Under the pieces are notes generated by a model, which worked only from the letters and a program-made list of their open reading frames with translations, was not told where the DNA came from and ran no database searches. Position numbers and translations under genes: made by a program. From assembly GCF_009833095.1 (NCBI RefSeq), contig NZ_QRCB01000007.1, forward strand, positions 1 through 64,000: DNA of 64,000 nucleotides. The letters are read 5' to 3'. This document shows, one piece after another, positions 55,862-64,000 of this stretch (its first letter is position 1; the number at the start of each line of letters is the position of its first letter). This stretch comes from Nitrosomonas sp. JL21. Its GTDB lineage: Bacteria; Pseudomonadota; Gammaproteobacteria; Burkholderiales; Nitrosomonadaceae.

Positions 55862-58800
55862 ATGAACATACTATTTTCTCGACCACGGCAATGGTCATTT
55901 CTCAATCAACTTGTTTTTGTTTTATTTATTCAATTGCTTGCTACTCTTGCTAGTCCGGTGATGGCAAGGGAAGCAGAAAAAGCTGAATTCTCGTTGCATC
56001 TATTCCAACAGGGTTTGCCCATTGAAGACGCAGAATTAATCATCAGCAGTGAATCGTTTGACAAATCTACTGCAAAGCTGATTTTTGAAGCAACGCCGAC
56101 AACTTATTCATGGAAAGCGGGGGATGCGCCGCTTAGGACAAATTCAAACGGCAGCATTGCCGGAAAATTGCCTCCTGGATTTTACCAATTCACGATCAAA
56201 GCCGGAACGCGGGAATTCACGTTTGATCTGCCGTTGCGTTCGGCAGAAAACGTCCAAATCCTGGTGACTTTCTTCCCCAGCAAGAGAAAACCGCTGGTCA
56301 ATATCGAAAGTTCTGCAGCAGGGATCGTGGCAGATGCCGGTGCAGTTGAAGCGGTCAGTCGTGATTCAGGCGAAGGAATGCTCACGGTGCAGGTGACATC
56401 AGCAGAAACTGGCAAACCGGTGAGGGATGTGCAGGTTTTTTTGAGTGGATTGAAGGAAAAATTGCGAACCGATGAGCAGGGTAAAGTAACGGTTGCTATT
56501 CCAACAGGCAATTATAGTGTTTCGCTTCTGCATAATGCCTATAGCAGTCAGACACAGGATGATGTCCGAATTGACAAGGCACAGACTGCAAATCTCAGTT
56601 TCAAACTGACGCCCGCCGGCGTTGAACTGGCCGAATATGTAGTGCTGGAGCCCCACCTGGCTGGCACGATTGCGTCGGTTATCGAGGAGCAGCGCACTGC
56701 ACAGTCGGTAGCAACGGTTCTCGGGGCCGAGCAATTCAGCCGGGCTGGGGATAGCGATGCTGCAAGCGCCCTGCGCAGAGCTTCCGGATTGACGTTGGTA
56801 GGAGGCCAGTTCGTCTTTATTCGTGGCTTGGGTGAACGGTTCTCGACGACATTGGTCAATGGTGCAGCAGTACCCAGTCCTGATCCTACCCGGCGCGTGG
56901 TGCCGATGGATCTTTTCCCGACGAATATTCTCGAAAGCGTTCTAGTTCAAAAAACGTATTCCCCCGATCGTCAAGCGGAGTTTGCAGGCGGTACGGTGGA
57001 ATTGCGTACCCGCGGCATCCCCGATGCGTTTTTCTTCAACCTGAATCTGCAAGCCGGTGTCAATGATAATACGACCTTTCAGGACGGTCTGAATTACAAG
57101 GGCGGGGGAGCGGATTTTACCGGTTATGATGATGGGGCGCGGGCGATGCCTGACTCACTTGCAGACACCCTCAAGCACGGAAATCTACAACCGGCGTCTG
57201 CATTCAATCCCACCGGCGTCACACCCGGCCAGCTCGAAAGAATTGGTGAAAACGTGTCAGGTGTCTGGGATGTGAATAGAAATAAACGCGGCCCCGACAC
57301 CGGTTTTCAAGCTTCGATGGGTGATAGCTTTTCGTTTGGCGATTTTAGGCTGGGTTATATCGCCGCTGCGGGCTGGAAGCAGGAATTCAGAAAGCAAAAT
57401 GAGCGTAATCGGGAATTTGCCTCTGCCAAATTGGTTGAAACTCAAAACCTGGATGTGCAACGCTCGATGCGGGAAGTCGCGATTACCGGATATGCGTCGA
57501 CCGAATTGGAATATAAAGATGCTCATCGCTTATTTGCCCGAACGATGTTTTTACGTCAATCGATCGACGAAGCGCGATTATCGGAGGGATTTGTCGATGC
57601 GGAAACTACCGATATCCGCCGGACGAGATTACGATTTTTTTCCAATCAATTACTGGTGAATCAATTCGGTGGTGAGCACCGATTCGATGGGTTGAAGGAT
57701 TTCACTCTGAACTGGTTGTATACCGATGCGACCGCCAATCGGGATGAGCCTAAAACGCGCGATTATCGGTATGACTTGAGTCAACAGACCGGAAATTATT
57801 TGCTATCTCAAAAAGCAGATAGCACGTTGATTACGTATGCAGATTTAGTCGACAAAGATCAGAGCTGGCGAGTCGACGGAAAATTGCCGCTGCAACTTGC
57901 TCCTCAACATCGATTGACGCTGAGTGGCGGCTTTATTTCGCAAACTAAAAGCAGGGATGCAAGTTCCCGGCGGTTCAGCTACTTCAGGTTCGGGCCGGAT
58001 GCGTCCAATCAGGCCATCATCGGTCAGCCTTCTCTCGAGAGCATCTTGCAGCCTCAATATATCGGCGCAAATGGATTCCAGCTTCGCGACGTGACGCGCA
58101 AAAGCGATCAATATACCGCTTCCCAGGATTTATGGGCTTATTATGGCAAGTTGGATCTCATGTCATTTGATCGAATCAATGTCACCGGCGGTTTGCGATG
58201 GGAAGACAACGACCAGCGAGTGAATACGTTCTTGAGGAGCTTGCCGACAACGGCGCAATTGAATCGTGTCGACATGCTTCCTTCCGTAGTGGCAACTTTT
58301 TTTCTGACCGACAAACAGCAGTTGCGGGCCGGATTCAGTCAAACGCTGTCACGGCCTGATTTCCGCGAACTCTCCTCAGCGCCGTTTTTTGATATGAATA
58401 CCAATCAGGAGACGGTCGGAAATCCGGAGCTGAAACAAACCGCGATAACCAATTGGGATTTGCGTTGGGAATATTATTTATCGCCAACCGAGAATATTTT
58501 TGCCGGCTTCTTCTGGAAAGATTTGATCAATCCGATCGAATTGGTCGCTCAACCGGGCACTGGTGCATTGAATACTTATCAGAATGCCCAAAAAGCGCAT
58601 GTTTATGGTTTCGAGTGGGAAATCATGAAGAAATTGGATTTCGTGCATCCGTCATTGCAGAATTTTTATGTCGGGGGCAACTATACCTGGTCTCAATCCA
58701 ATGTCGAGTTGACGGCACAGAATCTCATCGCCCAAACGACCAATCATCGGCCATTGCAGGGGCATTCCGAACACATCTTGAATGCTCAGGTTGGATATGA

Positions 58801-59074
58801 CAATCCCAAATGGAAGACTCAGGCAACGCTACTGTACAACGTGTCCAGTCAGCGCATCATGGCGGCGGGTGTGCAGACTGCGCCCGATAAATATGAGCAA
58901 CCCGTGCATCAATTGGATTTTGTCGTTAGCCAAAACGTATACAAAGGATTTTCGGCGCAGCTCAGCGCGCAAAACTTGCTGGATGACGATATACGCATTA
59001 CACAAGGCGATGAAATTGCCCGCCAGTATCGCCGCGGACGCTTCTTCAATTTAAGTGTGCGTTTGGCGTATTGA
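55862..59074 (+). CDS. TonB-dependent outer-membrane receptor with N-terminal carboxypeptidase-like domain
   Basis: The 1070-residue receptor has a signal peptide (FVLFIQLLATLASPVMA). Two beta-sandwich-like segments follow, the second (about 175-260; LTVQVTSAETGKPVRDVQVFLSG) of the carboxypeptidase-regulatory/peptide-binding type. A plug comes next (about 275-390; VATVLGAEQFSRAGDSDAASALR, FIRGLGERFSTTLVNGAAVPSPDP, FAGGTVELRTRG), then a barrel of about 680 residues ending FFNLSVRLAY. The ligand is not readable. It lies 167 nt after the TonB operon and shares its direction; no separate Pho box was seen in the gap, so readthrough is likely. With PhoX next door, a phosphorylated compound is the best guess. 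Confidence 0.93.
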   Translation: MNILFSRPRQWSFLNQLVFVLFIQLLATLASPVMAREAEKAEFSLHLFQQGLPIEDAELIISSESFDKSTAKLIFEATPTTYSWKAGDAPLRTNSNGSIAGKLPPGFYQFTIKAGTREFTFDLPLRSAENVQILVTFFPSKRKPLVNIESSAAGIVADAGAVEAVSRDSGEGMLTVQVTSAETGKPVRDVQVFLSGLKEKLRTDEQGKVTVAIPTGNYSVSLLHNAYSSQTQDDVRIDKAQTANLSFKLTPAGVELAEYVVLEPHLAGTIASVIEEQRTAQSVATVLGAEQFSRAGDSDAASALRRASGLTLVGGQFVFIRGLGERFSTTLVNGAAVPSPDPTRRVVPMDLFPTNILESVLVQKTYSPDRQAEFAGGTVELRTRGIPDAFFFNLNLQAGVNDNTTFQDGLNYKGGGADFTGYDDGARAMPDSLADTLKHGNLQPASAFNPTGVTPGQLERIGENVSGVWDVNRNKRGPDTGFQASMGDSFSFGDFRLGYIAAAGWKQEFRKQNERNREFASAKLVETQNLDVQRSMREVAITGYASTELEYKDAHRLFARTMFLRQSIDEARLSEGFVDAETTDIRRTRLRFFSNQLLVNQFGGEHRFDGLKDFTLNWLYTDATANRDEPKTRDYRYDLSQQTGNYLLSQKADSTLITYADLVDKDQSWRVDGKLPLQLAPQHRLTLSGGFISQTKSRDASSRRFSYFRFGPDASNQAIIGQPSLESILQPQYIGANGFQLRDVTRKSDQYTASQDLWAYYGKLDLMSFDRINVTGGLRWEDNDQRVNTFLRSLPTTAQLNRVDMLPSVVATFFLTDKQQLRAGFSQTLSRPDFRELSSAPFFDMNTNQETVGNPELKQTAITNWDLRWEYYLSPTENIFAGFFWKDLINPIELVAQPGTGALNTYQNAQKAHVYGFEWEIMKKLDFVHPSLQNFYVGGNYTWSQSNVELTAQNLIAQTTNHRPLQGHSEHILNAQVGYDNPKWKTQATLLYNVSSQRIMAAGVQTAPDKYEQPVHQLDFVVSQNVYKGFSAQLSAQNLLDDDIRITQGDEIARQYRRGRFFNLSVRLAY

Positions 59075-59125
59075 TGAAGTGTGCCAATTGGCATCAAAAA
59101 ACGATAGTAATTTCACAAGTCATGA

Positions 59126-59190
59126 GACCCAATTCAACACGCCCACGATCTCTTGGATCGTTGTGACGCTTAGAAATAAGCGCTTGGGTC
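59126..59190 (-). repeat. Three-way-junction intergenic element, copy 3
   Basis: On the minus strand P1 pairs GACCCAA (59190-59184) with TTGGGTC (59132-59126). P2 is CGCTTA with TAAGCG around a TTTC loop (59182-59167). P3 is ACGATC with GATCGT (59161-59145). Compared with the copies near 19.3-19.6 kb, P1 has an A-T to G-C double change and P2 and P3 differ in sequence yet stay paired, while ACCGCTT, TCACA and GGGCGTGTTGAA are unchanged. It sits just after the receptor gene on the opposite strand. Confidence 0.65.
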
Positions 59191-59310
59191 AAGCGGTAGA
59201 TCTACACACTAAGAGGGGAGTGCAGATAAAGAAAGGAGACAAGCTTTGATCGAAACATCCCTTTCAATGCAGGAAATGAATACCCATATATCTCATCGGC
59301 TTGGACACGA

Positions 59311-60627
59311 TCAATCTTTCGAGGGTTTCCGGCCGATAGCCATGGTTTTGTCGTTGCCGGTTTCTGAATGCTGGATATTCACAAACAGCGTATGCGGATC
59401 TTTCCCGAAATAAATACCGGTTCCTTCCGCTGTTTTGTCCTTCAGAGAAGCAAATAAATACACGCCATCGCTGTAGCCATCGCCATCCTCATCGGGCTTG
59501 GCCACCCATATGTCGCTATTGTCATTATCTTCAACGATCCATAAATTTCCGTCTGGGCCATTGGCCAGATTATCCGGACGCATTAAACCGGTAACACCCG
59601 GTGTTGTGCTGGTGGGTTTTACTTCGACAGGGACATTGATGCCTGGTTGAACAAAATAACTCACGCTGGGCTTGGGTCCCAGTTTCACTGCGAGTATGGC
59701 GCCTGGGCCATCGATATTGGCGGGATTGGTGGCATCTTCGCAGGTCAAAGCTGCATACAGTGTATTTCGAATGCGCTCCAGATCTTCGGGCCGGCAAAAA
59801 GATGTCGCATTCGCAGATTGAGCGGCGACTCTGGCATTGATTTGAACTTGATTCATATCCAGAGCCACCCAGTCGGCTTCCCCTGTTTTCATACCATTTT
59901 TGACGCGAAGAGCATACAACTGACCACTCCCCAGGTCGCCGTAGTTCTTGGGAATGAATTTGTAAATCGATCCTTTCCGGTCTTCGTCGATCACATAGAC
60001 ATTTCCTTCTTCGTCAACTTCAATGCCTTCATGTGCCAAAGACCCGAGCATGGGGCGAACTTGGATGTCTTTGACGATCATCGGGGCATCTTTCTTGAAT
60101 TTCATTTCGTACAGCATGCCACTTTGCGCTTGTGGCACGTCAGGGTCGGGTAATTGCGCACTGATGGTTTCTTCGCCAAACAGTATGGATCTCCACGGCG
60201 TCCAGACCAAGCCATCCAACGCTTCCCAATCCGATCGCTGTGCGAGAATCTGGGCTTTTCCGGTTTTTAAATCCACCACCGATACTGCGCCTCCTGCATA
60301 GGGATCTGCGCCGGGACGTACTTCGTGAGTACGATAAAGATACCGGCCGGCATGCTTTCCCGTTTCATTGACGGTGTTCATATCATTCCAATCATTAGAA
60401 TTGGGATAAATATCCAAATCTGACTCGTCAGAAACAATCGATTGGGTAAATCCTTTTGGAATTACCCAGGGTTCACTGTTGAGAATTGCTGGATCAGATG
60501 TCGTTTGTTGATAAGCTGAAGCAGCGAGAGGTTTGAATTTCATCGGGCCGTTGACAAAATCCGCACCTGCATAGACCCATGTGGTCAGTGCAGCGCAAAC
60601 GGGTATGGTCAGCATTGATTTGTTCAT
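59311..60627 (-). CDS. phoX: PhoX-family alkaline phosphatase (DUF839)
   Basis: ATG 60627 has GGAG at 7 nt, and this GGAG lies inside the codons of an earlier ATG at 60639, so 60627 is preferred (438 residues). A signal peptide (MLTIPVCAALTTWVYAGAD) predicts export. The fold is the six-bladed propeller of PhoX: DWNDMNTVNETGKHAGRYLY, WTPWRSILFGEETI, SLAHEGIEVDEEGNVYVIDE, LMRPDNLANGPDGNLWIVEDN and LFVNIQHSETGN. Acidic and Arg positions matching the Ca/Fe phosphatase site are present. PhoX removes phosphate from many organic phosphates. A four-unit Pho box lies about 100 nt upstream. It is convergent with the receptor. Confidence 0.9.
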   Translation of the reverse strand: MNKSMLTIPVCAALTTWVYAGADFVNGPMKFKPLAASAYQQTTSDPAILNSEPWVIPKGFTQSIVSDESDLDIYPNSNDWNDMNTVNETGKHAGRYLYRTHEVRPGADPYAGGAVSVVDLKTGKAQILAQRSDWEALDGLVWTPWRSILFGEETISAQLPDPDVPQAQSGMLYEMKFKKDAPMIVKDIQVRPMLGSLAHEGIEVDEEGNVYVIDEDRKGSIYKFIPKNYGDLGSGQLYALRVKNGMKTGEADWVALDMNQVQINARVAAQSANATSFCRPEDLERIRNTLYAALTCEDATNPANIDGPGAILAVKLGPKPSVSYFVQPGINVPVEVKPTSTTPGVTGLMRPDNLANGPDGNLWIVEDNDNSDIWVAKPDEDGDGYSDGVYLFASLKDKTAEGTGIYFGKDPHTLFVNIQHSETGNDKTMAIGRKPSKD

Positions 60628-60715
60628 AATTTTCTCCATTTTGATTTGTGATTACGCGGAACAAAGAAACGATAAGTAAGTGTGGTACTTTTCGTCAGCG
60701 CAACTGTATCTCGGC

Positions 60716-60769
60716 AATATGAAAGCTTGATGTCATCGAAATGAATTTTTCATGAATGCACTATGACAG
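60716..60769 (-). promoter_or_regulatory. Four-unit Pho-box array upstream of phoX
   Basis: On the minus strand CTGTCAT (60769), CATTCAT (60758), AATTCAT (60747) and ATGACAT (60736) repeat exactly every 11 bp. A -10-like CATATT (60721-60716) follows 8 nt after the last unit. CTGTCAT is the exact consensus half-site. Confidence 0.75.
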
Positions 60770-61083
60770 TTATGTCTAGGAAAACTCAGATTTTTTACCT
60801 ATTGAGTTCGTTGATGAATTGCTGGAATTCATTGGACGGCATTATTCAATACTGATAGGAGATTCACATAGTGTAGAAATTGGTTAAACAGGAAAGCTAA
60901 TCGCTCAATCCACGGTGCCTTCAGACGACATTGGGCAAATGCAGCATTTGGCCATTTTCTGAAATGACCACAAGCATAGGAATAGGTTTTTTCATGTTCA
61001 GCATGCATTAATTTTCTGTTGAGTATAGTGACACTCACCCGATGGTAAAACTGATCAACGGAATCAAGAAAAGGGGGAGAATC
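60770..61083. other. Intergenic region between divergent phoX and a small secreted-protein gene
   Basis: About 310 nt beyond the Pho box. A 69-codon minus-strand frame (61038-60829) has no ribosome site or recognisable product and I do not call it. Nothing else is seen. Confidence 0.4.
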
Positions 61084-61362
61084 ATGAAAAAACTATTCAT
61101 TCTGACAGTTGCAATCCTGTTGTTATGCGGTTTTCGCGCACCCAACGGCAATATCATTTCCAAAGGAGAGCTTTCGGATAAGTTATTAATCAATCTCGGA
61201 GAGCCTCATGTTCGTACTGACTTGGGATTGATTCAAACCCGGGCATTTGGAGGAATTCTGTTTGTCAAACGGGAAGTATGGAGCTATCGAATTGATGAGT
61301 ACAATTATCGATTCGTCATCCAAAATGGCCAAATTGTCGATGAGCATTGGTCAAGGTTTTAA
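61084..61362 (+). CDS. Small exported protein, DUF2845/BamE-like
   Basis: ATG 61084 has GGGGGAG at good spacing and gives 92 residues; an in-frame start 42 nt upstream would extend past this. A signal segment MKKLFILTVAILLLCGFRAPNG contains a Cys but not a canonical lipobox. The mature part, ISKGELSDKLLINLGEP followed by KREVWSYRI and IQNGQIVDEHW, resembles the small beta-rich DUF2845/BamE-type fold. Function is unknown. It lies between phoX and the beta-helix gene inside the presumed phosphate island. Confidence 0.75.
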   Translation: MKKLFILTVAILLLCGFRAPNGNIISKGELSDKLLINLGEPHVRTDLGLIQTRAFGGILFVKREVWSYRIDEYNYRFVIQNGQIVDEHWSRF

Positions 61363-61491
61363 CCGGATAAAAGTCTGATTTTTTCAACTCGTACATCTAT
61401 TTTGCTGGCAAAGTGGATGCTCCAAACTTTCACTCGACTTCAACCTGCCTGCACGTCATTCGCTACCTTTTTCAGAGCTTCTTCAGTAGGT

Positions 61492-61535
61492 ATGACATAT
61501 AAATGTAATGGTATTGTCATATCCACCTGTTAGAT
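61492..61535 (+). promoter_or_regulatory. Pho-box array and -10 upstream of the beta-helix gene
   Basis: ATGACAT (61492), ATGTAAT (61503) and TTGTCAT (61514) repeat every 11 bp. TTAGAT (61530-61535) follows 9 nt later as a -10. TTGTCAT matches the half-site at 6/7. Confidence 0.7.
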
Positions 61536-61576
61536 TGACCCACCTTAAATAACAATTAACTGGAGGTGGGTAAATC

Positions 61577-63190
61577 ATGTATCACATACAATGTATTAAA
61601 AAAAATTTTTTAGCCTTATCTGCAGTGCTTGCAACTGGCGTTGCAAGCACTGCAGACGCCGCGACAGCAACCTTTGATCCTGCGACTGGAATAGTCAATC
61701 TTCCAATTGTCGAGGTGCTCAGCGAAGAATCCTCTGCATTCTATAGCGCACAACTACAACTCAATGGAAGTGAATTGCAATTGACTGCGGCAGCGCCCAT
61801 CGCCGCAACAACAGGACAACGCAACGTATTCGATTTCGACACGCTTTCAGTTCATGTGCCATCGGTCACCGTAGGCGCAGATGATTTCTACGTTAAATTG
61901 AAATTAGTGCCAGGATCTGACCCATTACGCTTCACTATTGATCAATTAGCCGATAATGCATTCAAAGGGTGCCCAAGTTTTGCGCAACCTGGCGCTTCAG
62001 CAAACTCGTGTAGTTTAAGCGGGACGATTACATCCGATGTTACTTTAACAAAGAACATCGAGTGGGTACTTCAAGGTCCAGTGTATGTAGGTGGCGACAA
62101 TACGCAAAGTGCTACATTGACCATCAACCCGGGTACAAAAATAATCGGTGTAGGCGGATCAGGGGATCAAGCCGCTTATTTATGGATACGGCGCGGCTCA
62201 AGAATCATGGCTGAAGGCACGCCCGATAATCCGATTGTGATGACGGGCCCGAGTGAATTAGTTGCAGGAGAATGGGGCGGCTTATTGATTTCAGGTAATG
62301 CGCCGGTGAATGGATGCAATGCAGGCGTTCCTCTATGTGAAGTTCCTTTCGAGGCCATTGTCAGTGAGCTATATGGCGGCAACGACCCAACCGATAATAG
62401 CGGCGTCATCAAATATACCCAAATTCGGTATGCCGGCAGTGCCGTGCGTCAAGACGAGGAACTCAACGGTTTTACACTGAATGGCGTAGGTTCAGGAACG
62501 CTGATCGACTATGTGCAAGTGCATGAAGGTTTGGATGATGGCGTCGAAGTCTTCGGAGGCACTGTTCAGATGAAGCACTTGGTGCTGACCAATATTCAGG
62601 ATGATTCTCTCGATTGGACAAATGGATGGCAAGGCCGGGTACAATTTGCCTTGATCAAGCAGGCGGCGGCGATCGGCGATCGTGGCATTGAAGCGGATAA
62701 TAATGAGAAGAATCACGATGATGCTCCTCGCGCTCAGCCCATTCTATCCAATCTCACGATACTGGGCCGCGTGGGCGATACCGCTACTCAAGGTATTTTA
62801 TTGCGTCGTGGAACCGGAGCCAATATCTGGAATTCTGTCATTGTAGGTTCTCCCGTTTGCTTAATGATCGATGGTGAGAGAACTTTCGCCAATGCAGGTA
62901 CACCGGGCAATTTGACAGGATCCCTGACCATTCAGAACTCGTATGTTAACTGCGCGACTAATTTCGCTGATGGTGAAGGAGCTGCTTTTACTACTTCTGA
63001 TTGGTTTCTATCACAGTTGAATAAGGCCGAAGATCCACTGCTGAGCGGCTACTTACCGACAACCGGTTCTCCATTGACATTGGGCGGGGCTCCGGTGAGC
63101 GATGCTTTCTTTTCTCCGGTCGATTATGCCGGTGCATTCAAGGATTCCAATAGTGACTGGACTAAAGAATGGACTGTCAATTTCAATTGA
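61577..63190 (+). CDS. Secreted right-handed beta-helix protein of unknown function
   Basis: The 537-residue product follows ACTGGAGGTGGG and has a signal peptide (LALSAVLATGVASTADAA). From about 150 on, short repeating strands indicate a parallel beta-helix: LTINPGTKIIGVGG, GSRIMAEGTPDNPIVMTGPS, GEWGGLLISGNAPVNGC, YVQVHEGLDDGVEVFGGTVQM, GILLRRGTGANIWNSVIVG. Paired cysteines (CPSF..CSL, CNAG..CEV, CLM..CAT) suggest disulfides. I do not know a function; such proteins are found beside TonB-dependent receptors and could be surface or periplasmic ligand-binding or hydrolytic proteins. Its own Pho box makes it part of the phosphate response. Confidence 0.85.
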   Translation: MYHIQCIKKNFLALSAVLATGVASTADAATATFDPATGIVNLPIVEVLSEESSAFYSAQLQLNGSELQLTAAAPIAATTGQRNVFDFDTLSVHVPSVTVGADDFYVKLKLVPGSDPLRFTIDQLADNAFKGCPSFAQPGASANSCSLSGTITSDVTLTKNIEWVLQGPVYVGGDNTQSATLTINPGTKIIGVGGSGDQAAYLWIRRGSRIMAEGTPDNPIVMTGPSELVAGEWGGLLISGNAPVNGCNAGVPLCEVPFEAIVSELYGGNDPTDNSGVIKYTQIRYAGSAVRQDEELNGFTLNGVGSGTLIDYVQVHEGLDDGVEVFGGTVQMKHLVLTNIQDDSLDWTNGWQGRVQFALIKQAAAIGDRGIEADNNEKNHDDAPRAQPILSNLTILGRVGDTATQGILLRRGTGANIWNSVIVGSPVCLMIDGERTFANAGTPGNLTGSLTIQNSYVNCATNFADGEGAAFTTSDWFLSQLNKAEDPLLSGYLPTTGSPLTLGGAPVSDAFFSPVDYAGAFKDSNSDWTKEWTVNFN

Positions 63191-63247
63191 TCGCAGAATT
63201 TCGGGTAATCGATTTCTTTGATTGATTCTTCCGAACCTACCTCGATA

Positions 63248-63283
63248 ACTGCTGAATTTTCAATATGATTCAGCAGTTTTCAA
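63248..63283 (+). terminator. Rho-independent terminator after the beta-helix gene
   Basis: A 10-bp perfect stem, ACTGCTGAAT (63248-63257) with ATTCAGCAGT (63268-63277), is followed by a T-rich tract. It lies about 60 nt after the stop. Confidence 0.8.
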
Positions 63284-63372
63284 ATTTTCGTAATAGCTTT
63301 TTATGACTTTGACGATTTATCGAGTCAATGCTGGTGGCTGCAAAGCCGCATCATGAAACGGAAGGCAAAAAC

Positions 63373-64000
63373 TTAATCGCTTATCTCTTCTGCGATGACA
63401 AGAAATTCATTTTGCGAACCGCAAATTCTTTCCTGAGCCAGCTTTGCATCGGACTCAGAAATTCCGAGTTCATCCAGAAGTGCTGCCGTTGCCACGTTGG
63501 AACATCCATCAGGATTGGGTTGATTCGACAACAGGCGTTTGGCGACGGCGATGAGTTTGACATACGCTGCGTGATTACCCGAATAATCAGGGAAATGCTG
63601 CTCAGCCACGGCCGTCATGATTTCTTCAGGCAGGTTCCAAGCTTTGATCAGATACATCCCTATCGTGTCATAAGCGATTCCAAACGTATGCAATTGCAAT
63701 GCGCGTGCATTAAGCTCCGGATGCCGCGAAACGAGATTGTTCAGGAATGAGAATTCTCTGGGATACAGATGTCCGAACAGTAGATGCCCGAAGTTATGGA
63801 ATAACCCATTCAAGTAGGCGAGATCGCAATTGATCAAATCCTTATTTGCCATTTTCTGGCACAGTTCCGAACCGAGTGTCGCACAGGCCAGCGCTTGACT
63901 CCAGATACGGACCCGGCCCAGGGCGCCATCATTAGGCAACTTGAAGCAACCGGCAGAAATTGTGCATAGCGTCAGATTAAGCGCGGTATTGAAGCCCAAC
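63373..64000 (-). CDS. HDOD-domain signalling protein (5' part outside the window)
   Basis: The visible 208 residues run into the window edge, so the N-terminus is missing. The sequence GFNTALNLTLCTISAGCF, LACATLGSELCQKM, AYLNGLFHNFGHLLFGHL, HTFGIAYDTIGMYLIKAWNLPEEIM and AEQHFPDYSG follows the HDOD pattern (HD-related output domain). HDOD proteins lack full metal-dependent phosphodiesterase residues and act in signalling, often fused to EAL, GGDEF or receiver domains. What lies upstream cannot be seen. The sequence ends IAEEISD. Confidence 0.88.
   Translation of the reverse strand, partial: LGFNTALNLTLCTISAGCFKLPNDGALGRVRIWSQALACATLGSELCQKMANKDLINCDLAYLNGLFHNFGHLLFGHLYPREFSFLNNLVSRHPELNARALQLHTFGIAYDTIGMYLIKAWNLPEEIMTAVAEQHFPDYSGNHAAYVKLIAVAKRLLSNQPNPDGCSNVATAALLDELGISESDAKLAQERICGSQNEFLVIAEEISD

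Noticed and set aside
59231-59310. AAAGGAGA followed by a TTG-started frame running into the 3' end of phoX
   Set aside because: The frame is antisense to conserved phoX sequence and has no recognisable product; the purine-rich site is probably chance.
60829-61038. 69-codon minus-strand ORF
   Set aside because: No ribosome site, no signal peptide or domain, and overlaps the control region between phoX and the next gene.

Overview
The window looks like a chromosomal segment of a betaproteobacterium, most probably an ammonia oxidiser of the Nitrosomonas group. The support is moderate base composition, an SAH riboswitch in front of ahcY, a homodimeric AceE-type pyruvate dehydrogenase, the gene order nadD-rsfS-rlmH-maf-rng, and abundant periplasmic copper proteins. 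The genus is inferred from gene content and protein resemblance, not measured.

Layout. 0.3-12 kb: tRNA-Ser(UGA), an EpsL-like outer-membrane barrel, the activated-methyl/C1 genes metK, ahcY (behind an SAH riboswitch), metF and folD with one unknown membrane protein, then aceE-aceF. 11.9-15.7 kb: nadD, rsfS, rlmH, maf, rng. 15.7-20.1 kb is accessory. It holds a decayed IS3-type insertion sequence, a 22-bp degenerate tandem repeat, a SulP-type anion transporter with a UspA protein and small ORFs, two families of structured intergenic repeats, and a decayed IS1182-like transposase. 20.2-26.6 kb is signalling: a PAS chemoreceptor and a four-gene kinase/regulator cluster. 26.7-29.9 kb: hydrolase, thioredoxin-fold ferredoxin, ubiB, ubiJ. 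30.6-37.3 kb: the rod-shape operon mreB-mreC-mreD-mrdA-mrdB-rlpA on the minus strand, divergent from gatC-gatA-gatB.

41-49 kb: a LuxR-type regulator flanked by direct repeats, then two multicopper-oxidase-like genes. The copper ligands expected of one enzyme appear divided between the two proteins; the second also carries an amicyanin-like domain and a beta-propeller. A PQQ-dependent sugar-dehydrogenase-like protein and a serralysin-like secreted protease follow.

49.4-63.2 kb reads as one phosphate-starvation island: phoB, a dedicated TonB system (DUF3450, two ExbB/TolQ proteins, ExbD, TonB, TPR protein), a large TonB-dependent receptor, a PhoX alkaline phosphatase and a secreted beta-helix protein. 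I found Pho-box-like arrays with 11-bp periodicity in front of phoB, the TonB operon, phoX and the beta-helix gene. The plausible model is that PhoB switches on outer-membrane capture and periplasmic dephosphorylation of an organic phosphate. The window ends inside an HDOD-domain gene.

The strongest leads for something undescribed are the split copper oxidase, the PhoB-controlled TonB island, and a three-copy intergenic element whose three conserved stems show compensatory changes, consistent with a structured three-way-junction RNA or DNA.
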